Shown here in pieces: positions 36,590 to 47,580 of a stretch of DNA of 64,000 nucleotides; position 1 is the stretch's first letter; each line of letters begins with the position of its first letter. Under the pieces are notes generated by a model. It saw nothing but the letters and a program-made list of their open reading frames with translations. It ran no database searches and was not told where the DNA came from. The position numbers and the translations under genes were made by a program. The stretch is from Bettongia penicillata ogilbyi (taxonomy: Eukaryota > Chordata > Mammalia > Diprotodontia > Potoroidae), in NCBI GenBank assembly GCA_023548195.1, contig JAJHZJ010000252.1:6457184-6521183 (forward strand), read 5' to 3'.

Positions 36590-38625
36590 TTTTCCATTGC
36601 TCTTATTATATAATCTACCCAGTCCCCCAGACCAGAGGAACAGAGCCTTCCAGGGCCACTGGCCTTTGCCAACACACCACCACTCTGTGACGACTGTACA
36701 ATACAGTTGATTTCACAATTCTGTTTAAGGTGACGACATGAAAGGTTGTAGAGGAGCCTAGCTCTCTGTACAAACTTCAGCAAATATCCGAAAACAGCTC
36801 AAGATGGAATAACAATATCAAGTGGTAGTGTTAAGATTTGTGCTTATCAATTGATTAGCATGAACAAACTGGAAGGGTGGGGTCAAAATTGACACGTTGA
36901 AATTTCTTTAAAAAAGTTTATTTATATTTTTTGTTTTTCTAAAACATTTTAAAGCATTTCCAAAAAAAAAAAATCCCTCCTTTCTTCCCCCCCAAAGTGA
37001 CAAAGAATAATATCAATTCAGCAAAAATGCTCAACATGTTCAATGACCCATACCTTACTAAAATCACCTTCTGCAATAAAAAGGAGGGAGATGTGTTTTT
37101 CCTCTCTTCCTTATGGACAAGCTAAATCATTTTTGTCACATAATTATTAGATTCATTTAAAATACTTATTGTTCTCTCTGTATGTGCTCTTGTATATATA
37201 GATTGCTTTCCAGTATTCACTGCAGTTATTATCAAAATGACAGTTCCATAATGTTTATTGAAACTGGATATAACATCCAGTACAAATCCTCATATGCAAA
37301 TTCAGAATATGAAAATACAAATATATATGTTGGTGACTGCAATTCAGTACCTGGAGGTACTGAGCCTCTGAAGACTTTTAAAGAGAAGCTACAAAACTGT
37401 CAATGCAGTTGGACTAATTTCTGTTTTCTTTGGACCAGACCTATGATTTTATTAATGTTGTGCAGTCCTAGTGAGGAAATTCCTCCTACCAATGAAGACT
37501 GGCAACTGCTAGGCAATTTATATACTTTGAGTGTTGCCTGGAAATACTGAGAAATATGATTGGGGAGGCCTGGAAGTAGGGAGACCAGTTAATTTGTGAT
37601 GAGAATGGAAATAAATGAAGAAGGGAGAGTCATGAAGTGCTTCTACTTGATTTTAATGTGTTATCTGTAGAAGTTAATAATCCATATCCACATAAATACT
37701 TGAGAGATCATTTCAATATTGTTTTTCATTTGCAAAGAGCACTGATATTTGTTATTCTTTACAGTTTTTCTTAGTTGTGAAATAATATTATTATTGCTAT
37801 ATTTACTTTTCAAGTGAAATAATTTGAGGTATAGTACCCAGAGCCAAATTAAAAAAAAACACACCAGCTATAGATCAGAATTTAGAATTTATAGACTTTC
37901 CAATCTTGCTGTATAGTCCTTTGGGTCATGAAATCTCTCAAAAATTGTAAAATAGCATCACAAAATATTATTTAGCTTGAAATTTTTGTGTTTTTTATGT
38001 TGATATGTAAAAGTAAGTACCCTGACATACACGGGGAGGGGGCGCTGTTGTCACAGGTTCTTTCATCAGATTTTCTAAAAGAAAAGGCAACATTTGAAGG
38101 GTTAACAATCTCCTTTAATCAAACATATATCATTCCCCAATAAAGAAAAAAACAAGAAGAGAAATAAAGACGGAAAGACAGTCTTCCATTGTCTTACCAT
38201 TACATATATACACAGTTTTCAGAGAGGGAAGCACCAACATCTGGGTTTTCAAACCTGGGGGTGCTGCTTAGTGGCTTTCCAGAGTCTCATCTAGCACACA
38301 AATCTTCTTCCGAAATCTAAGCCATAAAGCAAAACCTCATCTCAGAGTCTTTATACACTTTTTAGAGCCAGAGGGCCTCACAACCCTTGAGAATCAGTGC
38401 CTCATTAGAAAATTAACAAAAGGTGTGTGTCTTCCAAAAATCTTCCTAGGCCCATTAATGTTTGGCGAAGATCTTACCTAATCACACCATTCAATCAGAG
38501 GCACTTTATACTAAAACAAAAACGGCAAAGGATTCTACTTTGCTTGCCTTTACATGACACCGAATAATCATACTGGCTCCATATGAAAAACTGGATTGCA
38601 AAGCTATGCTTGATGAATAGATTTC
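36590..38625. other. Unassigned intronic stretch; possible LTR at 38030-38580
   Basis: A 122-codon frame at 37182-37550 (+) resembles no family I know and has no splice context. From 38030 the text becomes GC-richer and reads like an antisense LTR ('aacaatctcctttaatcaaa'), but ends and target duplication are not evident. Confidence 0.3.
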
Positions 38626-38629
38626 CTTT

Positions 38630-38690
38630 CTTCCTCCCTCCCTCCCTCCCTTCTTCCTTCCTTGCTTATATCCTTCCTTCCTCCCACTAT
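38630..38690. repeat. CCTT-rich microsatellite
   Basis: Irregular (TTCC)/(CCTC) pyrimidine tract. Confidence 0.95.
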
Positions 38691-38694
38691 TCTA

Positions 38695-39925
38695 TTATTC
38701 GGATACTATTGAAACCATGGGTTCCTCTGTGAAGCTAGTCATATGGCTGTTATTGCATGTAAATGTAGTGCTGCAATTTCATGTCTGTACAGAAGCTTTA
38801 AAGTCCCTTCAAAGAGTACTAGGTCTAGTTAAGGGCTGAAACAAATGAGATGGAGAAGACAAAAGGGTAAGTGGTTGCCTGCTCATGCATTCAGTATTGT
38901 TTTTGTAGTGTATACAGGTCCCTGCAAAAATCATTTAGTATTCTAAGCAGGCTGAGCTCAAGCCAGTCCAGCAATTCAGGTTTAGGATGTGAATATAATA
39001 AGGCACTTGTGAACCATAAAATACAGTGAAAATTCCTTACTTAGAATGAACTTAAAAAAGGATGCAATTCTCAAAGTTACGTTTCATCTGATTTTATATA
39101 ACTATTTGTTTCCCTTCTTCCCCCCCTCCTCTGTGTTCATGTTAGTAATCATTGGGAAGTCAGAAAGGAACTGCTGAAAGGTAATGAGAATTCTGCCAAA
39201 TCTATATTTCAGGTATCAAGAAGCCAAATGTCCTCTTTGCCCCATTAGCTGACCATGTAAAATGGTCTATGTAAAATTGGGTCCACTTTTACTGTATTTG
39301 AACTTGGAGCGCCTCTTGCCCTCCTCTCTTAATGGATACAGAACAGCAAATGAAGTTGTACCAAATTGTGCTTAAAATAAAGTATCTAAATTCGTCTTTA
39401 TTCTAGGAGAAGGGATAAGAGCTAACCACTTCTACCTTAATACATTGGTTTTCAGTATTAAATGGAATATTCTCTGCAAAGTTGTCTAGTTAACTATATA
39501 AATTAAAATTGACTTCACTCTAAAAGAAATTCCAGTGGTTTGTTGTGTATCTTTTCAGTATCTTTCAATGGCGCATCTTCTACATGTAGAATAAATTTTA
39601 GATCAATTGCAAAGGAATGTTCTAAAAAAGGATAAGGCTGCTATGCATTTTTGCATAGAAGTACAAATAAGAGTAAAAAAAAAACCAACTTATATTTTCC
39701 ATATAATCCCTGTCCTGGCAGGGTAATACAATATTACCTTGTTCACTTAAATTTAAAGGTATGCTAGTTTATCCATATTTATTGTAATAACTTTGGCTCC
39801 TCCAAGGATTTCTGTATAATGTAGTTGACTTTTTATTAAACTTCTTAATGTGGTTGAAGTTGAATTAACTCCTGGAGGAAAATGACCTATTAAAATGATA
39901 ACTTATAAATTAATAGTTTGAGATA
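38695..39925. other. No recognisable feature
   Basis: AT-rich unique intronic sequence. No exon fitting phase 1 was found. Confidence 0.4.
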
Positions 39926-39929
39926 ATAG

Positions 39930-40135
39930 GCTACTGGACTTTGATCAGAATATTGGATTTCATTCTTGGTCCTACCACTTACTATTAGTGTGAGTTGGAG
40001 CAAATCAGCTAACTCTCTGAGGCTCTGTTTCTTCATTGGTAAATATGTGTGAATGACACTTGAACCACATTCTTCATGAGACCATTGTGGAGATCAAATG
40101 AGAGAAAGAAAAGTACTTGTTAAGCCATGAAGTAA
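39930..40135 (+). repeat. MIR SINE, sense
   Basis: 'ggtcctaccacttactatta', 'gctaactctctgaggctctg' and 'gatcaaatgagagaaagaaa' keep the MIR order. Confidence 0.65.
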
Positions 40136-40239
40136 GTCCTGAATAATGGGAGGTGATGTCAATTCTGCGCCTATAAAAACTGTTTTATCTAACCTTAGTA
40201 TCTCCTCCAACTCTTTTCAAATGAGAGGAATAAGGCAAA

Positions 40240-40940
40240 GGAACATGAAAGAGGCATCATCTGACTTGAGTCTGTTGAAGACTTTAACAGGACAAAATAA
40301 GAAAGGAAGTGTGATCTAGGTGTGAGGGGATAGGTTGCATGAATTCATGAAAGTGAGAGTACGAAATGAAATGTTGACCTGTTGCTGGAGGGTATATGGA
40401 GAACAGTGTAAAATAAGATGGGAAAGTAGCTTAGGAAAGTAGTCATATTCTAGATGAACTTATGTGTAAGGATAAGGAATTTTTTGTGTTATCCCATAGA
40501 ATTAGAGAAACCATTGAATTTTTTGATAAGGCACAGATAAGGGAAGTTATTGTGGCAGTAGTGTGGAGTGTGTATTGGAGAAGAAAGAGACTAGAGCTTG
40601 TGAGTCCAGTTAGGAGATTATTACAATAACACAGGGGAGAAAAATTATAATAAGTTATATATTCCTTTGGAGTTTTCAAAGTGCTGTTTATGTATTAGAG
40701 CCTGACATAAAAGGTGTCCATAATGTGATTAGTGTTGAAGGGATAAATACTAGAGACATTATCAGGGTAGATGATACAACTTGTCAAAGGTTGGAATATG
40801 AGAGGAGAAAAGCTAGAGCAGATTCAAAGCTGACTCTAAGGTTTTAAAATTGGTTCACTGTGAGGAGAAGGCTTTCAATAGAAACAGGGAACTTGGGAGG
40901 AGAGGTGGGTTTAACAGGCATAGTAAAAGTAGATAACAGA
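40240..40940 (-). repeat. L2 LINE, ORF2 part, antisense
   Basis: The minus strand at 40679-40443 carries CNNLLTGLTSSSLFLLQYTL, the L2 ORF2 segment following the polymerase core. Stops break it. Confidence 0.7.
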
Positions 40941-40944
40941 CATC

Positions 40945-41182
40945 AGTTGATGAGTCAGTCCACTAGCAGTTATTAAGAGTAAGGCATGGCTCTGAAGATG
41001 AAGGATACAAAAGAAGAAAAACCATGATCCTTGCTCTCAAGGATCTCCCAGTCCAGTGAGGGAAGCCAACATGCAAGCAACTATGTACAAGTAAGAGTTA
41101 TACAGGATCAGTTGAGGGCACTAGCTTTAAAGACTTTATAGAAGATGGTGCTTCAGTTGGGGTTTGAAGAAAGCCAGAGAAG
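40945..41182 (-). repeat. L2 LINE, 3' end, antisense
   Basis: 'atccttgctctcaaggatct', 'catgcaagcaactatgtaca' and 'ggggtttgaagaaagccaga'. The copy is cut at 41182 by L1-type 5' UTR sequence. Confidence 0.75.
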
Positions 41183-41184
41183 AA

Positions 41185-41925
41185 TTTTTTTTCTGTTGTT
41201 TGCTCATTTTCCAGCCTATTTTTTTGACTTTTTACTCTTTGGTAATGTGGGGCTCTGCTTCCAGGGTGGAGGGCACACTGTCCCAAGCTTCAGGGGTTTT
41301 GTGCAGCTGTTTTCAAGGATACTTGTAGGGACTGGTAAGTTTTCAGTTCTTCCAAGCTGGTATGATCTAAGGAGAGGGGTTTACTGCTCTTCTAGCCTGT
41401 GCTCTGCTCTTTGATTGACTGCTAGTATGCTTTTCTGCCCTGGAGCTGGGACAACTAAGGCTGCAAGCTCTGGTGTGCTAGTGTTCCTCCTTACCCTGAA
41501 CTGTGGCTGGGATCTGAGTATGGGCAAAGCAACAGAATACTGTCTCCAGTGCCAGTAAAGAAATCACTGTGCTCTCCTTCTAGTCAATTTTCCATTCCCT
41601 TACATCTGTGGGTTGAGAGCTCCAAAAGCAGCCACTGCCACTGATTTAGTTGTTCTCTCAAAGCCTGCGCCTGGTTTGCTGGGGGCTGATCTACGCTGGT
41701 CTGGCCTGCACTGCTCTGCATTCCACTCTCAACCCAGTGTGACAGCATTTTACCACCAACCTTCTAACTGATCTTGGGCTGGAAAATTATTTCACCCCAT
41801 CCTCTTGTGGGTTCTGCCACACCAGAATTTATTTTAGGGCATCCTTTAAAGGTGTTCAGAGGTTTGGAGGAGAGCTCAGCCAAGTCCCTGCCTTTTCTTT
41901 ACCATCTTTGCTCCACCCAGGTTAA
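41185..41925 (-). mobile_element. Orphan L1/HAL1 5' UTR fragment, antisense
   Basis: It aligns block by block with 31990-32850, the 5' UTR of the HAL1-like element: 'caggggttttgtgcagctgt', 'tggtatgatctaaggagagg', 'tgtgggttgagagctccaaa' and the end 'taccatctttgctcc'. The YY1-type core is mutated here. No ORF1 follows. Confidence 0.75.
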
Positions 41926-42244
41926 TTTTAGCCACAGCTAAATCATTAGGACAGGTTAGACATGTGATCCACAACACTTCTAACTAATATCTGAGCCAAA
42001 TTTAAAAGTAATTGGGAAATATTTAACAAAGTAAAAAAAATGCAATAAAATACAGATAATATTAATATGTGGTTTACTAAATCAATACATGGCCCTCAGG
42101 ATCATTATATATATAAGGTTGAGTGTCCCCCTGCCTCCTAATTTTTATTTGCTTATGCCACTGAAATAAGGCCCCAAAGAATTAATATTGACTTTAGTGG
42201 AGGGAGTACCCACATGGAATAAATCACGGATCTTTGACTCCATT

Positions 42245-42325
42245 TATAAATCAAAAAATTATTAAGTGCCTGCTATGTGCCTGGAATTCTATGTGGTTCT
42301 GAGGATACAAAGATTATAGTTAATA
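42245..42325 (-). repeat. L2 3' end stub, antisense
   Basis: 'attattaagtgcctgctatg' and 'tgaggatacaaagattatag' are the extreme L2 3' end. It lies about 100 bp before exon D. Confidence 0.65.
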
Positions 42326-42426
42326 CTTTTAAAACAAATAACATACTCTAATTTTTATGTTATTTCAAATGTCATTTTTTCCCTTATACATTAACATGGG
42401 TGACTACTTGTTAAATTTTTTATTAG

Positions 42427-42622
42427 TGTGTCCTGGAACGTATACTGCAGAAGTTCCTCTTCATCTGAAAGATGATCCTGTTTGCTACCGATTGCTAACA
42501 CTAACAGGAACTGTGAGATCACCCAAGTTAACTTTTGACCCTCCATTTGTATTTTTGACTCCTGTTCCTTTGGGTGTGAAAACTGGGATAGATATCAACA
42601 TTATTCCCCACAACTATTTCAG
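42427..42622 (+). CDS. CFAP47: CFAP47-like exon D (partial gene)
   Basis: This 196-bp exon lies after the acceptor 'aattttttattag' and ends at TTC AG|GTAAAT in phase 2. Its first two bases complete the codon left by exon C. It reads CPGTYTAEVPLHL, completing the strand begun in exon C, then LLTLTGTVRSPKLTFDPPF and a proline-rich FLTPVPLGVKTGIDINI. This is the end of one ASH domain ('Y-x-x-x-L-x-L-x-G') and the start of the next ('P-x-L-x-F-x-P-P'), the repeated-domain grammar of CFAP47 and HYDIN-like proteins. There are no internal stops or frameshifts. It is the most clearly recognisable exon of the window. Confidence 0.85.
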
Positions 42623-42929
42623 GTAAATATTTACTTAATATAAATTTGCTATATGGGCTCCCTTCTCGTTCTGTCCTTTTGATGTCTGTTACGGCTCATT
42701 TCTTTTGTAGGAAAGAATGACTAGCAAATTCATTAATTGTGTTTTTGTATGGAAAATACAGAAAAATGAATTTGCAAAAAGTTGGTGCGCACAATTTAGC
42801 ACATTATATTGTATGGAAACACTAGATATTCTTGAATTTTAGATGTAAAATCCAAGCTTTGTTAAATTCAAACATATGCATAAAAAGCAAATTGTTTTAA
42901 GTACTAGGTGGTTATAACTAGTCCTGGGA

Positions 42930-43030
42930 AAAGTTCAATTTATTCAGTAAACATGTATTACCATGTACCTGGCACTGTGCTAATCCCTGGGGGCACAAAT
43001 GAGACAAAGAAAGACAATTATTTCCACGTC
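42930..43030 (-). repeat. L2 3' end stub, antisense
   Basis: 'aatttattcagtaaacatgt' then 'cctggcactgtgctaatccc' and 'gacaaagaaagacaattatt'. Confidence 0.7.
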
Positions 43031-43034
43031 AAGA

Positions 43035-44275
43035 ATGTAATTCATAAAAGTTTTACTCACACCATGCCAAGCCAGAATAAATCTAAGCTGTTTGGAAAGC
43101 AAACAGTACCTATAGAAGGGTAAGCTATAGATTTTTAGGAATGCAGGTCCATAAAGAACCTTGAATCTCTGGTAGCTATCTCTCACAGTACCCAGTGTGT
43201 GAATTTGGAGGTGGGCGTAGGTTGGTGGCCCAGAGAGAGCACAGCATGGTAACTTAACAACCAAGTCAGCAGACTCAACTGTGGTATTAAGAGCTATCTG
43301 AAACAGAAGTATAAGAAAGCGAGAAAAAAGGACACAATACACAATATATTGAGATCTGGGACAAGTAATTTATTCCTGCTCACAAAAGAAATACAAAATG
43401 TAAAAGATTCACAAGCATGCATCAGCAATCCATTATTCAACAACTTGACTTATAATCACTGTTACAATTTTCTGGATGGCTGGTAAATTGGACTTCATCA
43501 GAATGTAAAGCATTCTGCAGGATTGCTAATTAGGGATCTTATATTGGCATTTCACTGCCTAAAGCGCCCCAGGAACATGTCTGTTGATAAAAGAGTCAGA
43601 CTTAGGCCAGTCTTGTCATCAGTCATTTCCTCTGATGCTTACGCTTTCCCCGTAACCATTCTATCTGCTGTCTGAGCTATTGCAACTAGCCACTTCCCTT
43701 ATTGGACCCAGAACCTCTTGACCACTTAAACTCACAAGAGCACCTCCAACCCTAGACCTTGAGAACCATAATCATTTGCCCAAGTAGTCATAAAAACACA
43801 AAGGTGAAAAGATAGTCAAGAGCCTTGGTTGGTCCACGTTATATATAGGGTGTGGGGCTGAAGGGAATGAATGACGCCCAGCTTTCTATCCTCCTTCAAG
43901 GGAGTCCAGAGTGACAATACATTACTTGCTACACCAAAGCATTACAGCTAAGAAGAACCTAAAAATTTCTCCTCCCTTAATGTAGCTCTGAACCTCTTAC
44001 TGATATCTTGGAGGTGGTGGTGAGTTGACCCAGTAACAAACTCAGAGTTTACCAAATTGTAATAAAACACCAAATACTTTCATAGCTGGGTGACCACATA
44101 ACCAAAAATATATCTTAAATAACCAACATGGTCACCAGAACCAGAAATGGCAGGATGAAGGCTAGTTCATAGGAGAAAGGGGAAAGATAGCCCCTACTAT
44201 ACTTATCCTTCCACTTACAACATGATTATGAGGTGGGGCAAGAATTAAACAAACAAAAAAAAACCAATGTCTTAT
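43035..44275. other. Unassigned, GC-richer block
   Basis: About 1.2 kb with more G+C than its surroundings and no known SINE or LINE landmark. It may be an old LTR or ERV piece on the minus strand (a TTTATT lies near 43370), but no paired ends were found. The 120-codon minus frame at 42980-43342 overlaps an L2 stub and is not a gene. Confidence 0.3.
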
Positions 44276-44280
44276 AGAAA

Positions 44281-44392
44281 GGTCTACTTTTACTTTTTAT
44301 TTTATTTTCATTTTACTTTTCATTTATTTATTTATTTTTACTATTTTATTTTATTTATTACTTTATATTTTATTTTATTTTTATGAATATTA
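44281..44392. repeat. TTTTA/TTTAT simple repeat, likely RTE tail
   Basis: An A/T pentanucleotide-like tract directly abuts the 3' side of an antisense RTE fragment. RTE LINEs often end in short tandem repeats instead of a plain poly(A). Confidence 0.7.
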
Positions 44393-44399
44393 TTCCCTT

Positions 44400-44900
44400 T
44401 AAATTAGAGCTATCTACTTTAGGAGGCAATACTTCTTATAATTGTTCACTGTTCTTTGTAAGATAGTATTGATGAGTTTATAGTCTAAAGTGATATTGCT
44501 TTTGGCAGCCATCTCTATTTGGCAAGTATGTCAGATGTTTGTTGACTAAGGTAATTTTTGGACTCTGGTTTTTTCTGCTGTTGCAATTAATTTAAAGGTT
44601 TTAGATGAAATTACAATAGTCAGCATTAATGTCATCACTGTTATTCATTTCCCATTTTTGATTATTAATAACTTATTTAAGTCATTCAGGGTTAAATCAT
44701 TTAAAGTTATATCTTTTTCTCATTATTTTTTCTTTCTGTTTGTTATAAATTTTCATCATAGCTCTGATGAGTAGAGAGTCTAATGGTGAACACACACCTG
44801 GTTCAGTGATAACATCTATATTAATAAGGAGTCTTTTCCCATCCATTAAAATGTGGTCAATTGCATTCTTTTTGGTCTTATTTTATGCTTATCATACCTA
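44400..44900 (-). mobile_element. RTE LINE fragment, endonuclease C-terminus
   Basis: Minus-strand translation of 44880-44705 gives KNAIDHILMDGKRLLINIDV, followed by a segment ending in LLIRAMMKIYNKQKEKI and MRKRYNF. This is the layout of the C-terminal end of RTE apurinic endonuclease (IDHI... SDH-like... LLRAKI). The SDH motif is not kept as such. The rest toward 44400 is full of stops. Confidence 0.7.
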
Positions 44901-44904
44901 GCTC

Positions 44905-45535
44905 CTGTCAATTTTTAAAAAGGAAAATCATTGGCAGCTCTGATGTCTTTCCCATGAACCATATTCTCCCACCATCAAATTTCCCCATCTTCCCTTTCCC
45001 CATATTTGCACTTAAATTAGAATGTATCTTGATGGGATCTGGAGAATGTTATCAAGTTTCAATCCCTATCTTCCCATGATCAGATGCCTCTCACTGATAC
45101 ACATGTTCTTATATAAACACATATAAGCCTAGATGGCCAGAGTCCAAAGACTGAGTAAATCAAATTATTTTCAAAATTATCATTTCCTCCTTCTTATTAT
45201 AATTATGTTCTGGCAACTACCTATGTTCTTAATCCTAAATCATCCTCACCAAATGTCAACCAACTACCACACACAGGATAGGCAAACCAGTTAAGCTGAA
45301 GCAATGGGTCCCATAAGGGAAAGGCAGGGCACAGGATACACCAGGCAAATCAAACCAGTACCACCACCATCTTGACTACTGTTTCCCTTCAGATTCTGAT
45401 ATAAACAGTCTAGGACTCTGAACCCAAAAGCCTTTGGAAGAGCAAATCTACATCCAACATCCTAGGAAGTATCTGCCCCTATGCAGATGCAGCCTTACAA
45501 TGGCTCCTGCAGTTACTATCAGTCATATTTGTTGA
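44905..45535. other. Unassigned sequence
   Basis: Mixed composition. Long pyrimidine patches occur near 44960-45010. No element end or exon seen. Confidence 0.3.
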
Positions 45536-45539
45536 AGAC

Positions 45540-45835
45540 TGAAAATGGAAAATCCTTATCAAAATCACTGACACTGTTAAATGGTTCAGCATCATAAACT
45601 GATGTGATTTTATCAGTAGGAATGATATTAAAGAAGGGGCATTACCACCTCCGCTTTGTTGCTGCAGCCTAAGGACTGTGGTCCATTTCTATCTGATTTG
45701 CAGCTGAACCTTCTGTATATATTGTCTCCCCCACTGGAATGTGACTTCTTTGAGAGCATGGACTTTTTTTCTTTTTGTAACCCCAAAGCCTAGCACGATG
45801 TGCTTAATAAATGCTTTGTTCATTTGCAATCAATA
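45540..45835 (+). repeat. L2-like 3' module, sense (copy 1 of a pair)
   Basis: 'gattttatcagtaggaatga', then 'ctggaatgtgacttctttga' and 'gcctagcacgatgtgcttaa' form an L2-type 3' end with a preceding block that recurs at 46880-47165. Confidence 0.6.
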
Positions 45836-45892
45836 TTATTCTGTGATTACATGAATTCATAAGGCTATAAGGGTCATCTCTACTCATCCCTA

Positions 45893-46042
45893 TCTATATC
45901 TTGCCACTGGACCCAAGTGGCTCCAGAGGAGAAAATGAGGCTTGCACAGGCCTCCCTCTCTTAAATCCAATTCACTGGCAAGTCATGACATCATCTTTCT
46001 GATGACATGGTCTTCTTTGAGAATGAAGGACAAACAAAACAC
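45893..46042 (-). repeat. Marsupial SINE (family B), antisense
   Basis: The reverse complement of the family at 56685 and 57312: 'actggacccaagtggctcca', 'actggcaagtcatgacatca' and 'ggtcttctttgagaatgaag'. Confidence 0.75.
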
Positions 46043-46044
46043 AA

Positions 46045-46875
46045 GCAAACAAGGTGATGGTGGCAGTATTATATTTCAACAGAAAAAATATTCTGTTAAT
46101 TGTAGTAATAAAAAGGTAGCAACCTTTTCTAAAATAATTAATGTATGAATCAGATACTTTACTTGTGTTGATTTACAACATAAAATTAAATTTAAAAAAT
46201 TTTTCTACCCATGGCTTAGCATTTTTTCTATAACTGAGAGCGTTACAAAATAGTGAAGGTAAGTGATCTATGGTAAACTAGAACTTGTGATTTTTGTTTA
46301 TTTTTAAATCCTTATTTGCAGTGGTTACTTGAAAATTTTCCTTGATTAATTATCATCAACATTGGAAATATTTCAAATTTGTCCAGGAACTTTTGCTTGA
46401 ATGATTAGCCTCTTATAAAGAATGCTAAAACATACTCATGAAACAGGTGAAACAGCACAGGTGATGGATATCATTAAAGAAAAAGGAGACAGCTTGACCC
46501 GGAGAGTCAAATCAGCATCACCACCTCCTTCCCTGAGACCCAGATGGCCTGATTTCAAAAGCCTTGGGATTAGCAGTTCTCCCTCCCTTACCCCTCTCTC
46601 ATGAGCAGTTCTGCTTCTAGCCTGGGCCCCATAGCCATCACTAAGAGAGTGACCTCACTGTGGAGAAGGCCACCTTCTTCACCCCTGCCCCCACTGATTA
46701 TTGACCAATTGAGACCAGCTGGCAGGTGAGTCCAAGACAGTTGTAAGAATGGCAATATCCCCACATTGATAAGTCCTGCTTTCAGCCAGTCTTCACATCC
46801 TATCATCCTGGAAAGCAACTGCATGTAGGGATGTGGCCTGTCCCCTGCTTCTGTGGATGCAGTAGCCTGAAGATC
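46045..46875. other. Unassigned sequence
   Basis: 46480-46840 is less AT-rich. No exon or element end recognised. Confidence 0.3.
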
Positions 46876-46879
46876 TAGA

Positions 46880-47175
46880 AAAGAAACTTCATGCTATTAA
46901 AGACAAAGCTTGGAATTGCAAATTAGTTCAACATCAGAAAATGATAACAGTTTTATCAGTGGAATGATATGAAAACATGATATATTACTATCTTCCTTGG
47001 TGCGGAACCCTGAGGGTCATGGAAGATTTTTTGTCAGAATTCTAGCTGAATCTCTCAATATGTGAGCTCCCTGAGAGCAGGGACTGTTTTAATTTTCTGT
47101 GGATGTTTGCAGCTCTCAACATAATACTTAGCACATAGTAGGTGCTTAAAAATGCTTATTTCCTTCCTTCCTTCC
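46880..47175 (+). repeat. L2-like 3' module, sense (copy 2 of a pair)
   Basis: 'gttttatcagtggaatgata', then 'gagctccctgagagcaggga' and 'cttagcacatagtaggtgct', followed by a (CCTT)n tail to 47176. It has the same order as 45540-45835. Confidence 0.65.
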
Positions 47176-47580
47176 TAACTTTATTTCTTTTATTTATTCA
47201 TGGTAACATAAACACATAAACGTTGTAGGCAAAATAAACTAAGGTTTTTTGAATAGAAGTTTTTATTGTCTCAGTTGAGGTATTAGAAAGCATATTTAAG
47301 AAGAGTCCTGTTTAGGCTAATGTTACGGTATGGTTATACTTAGGCTAATCTTAAAATGGTTGGTTTCTTTGTTAATATATAGAGAAGTTTTAGTTACTCT
47401 AAGTAGATTTAGAATAATGAGCTTGCTTATTTATAATAGGTTATTATAATCCTGCTATAATAAATGAAATAGCATTTTTGTAAATATTTTGTTGATATGA
47501 TAGTACAAAGCAGATTGGTAAATGTATAGAGAGTCTATGTAGTTCTTTCGAACTAACAGTTTTGATTAATTTGAAAACAG

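Noticed and set aside
37182..37550. A 122-codon + strand frame
   Set aside because: No recognisable motif, flanks do not fit the phase needed after exon C, and the composition is like the surrounding intron.
38030..38580. Possible antisense LTR
   Set aside because: TG/CA ends with equal flanking duplications could not be found.
42980..43342. A 120-codon minus frame
   Set aside because: It overlaps an antisense L2 stub and shows no motif.
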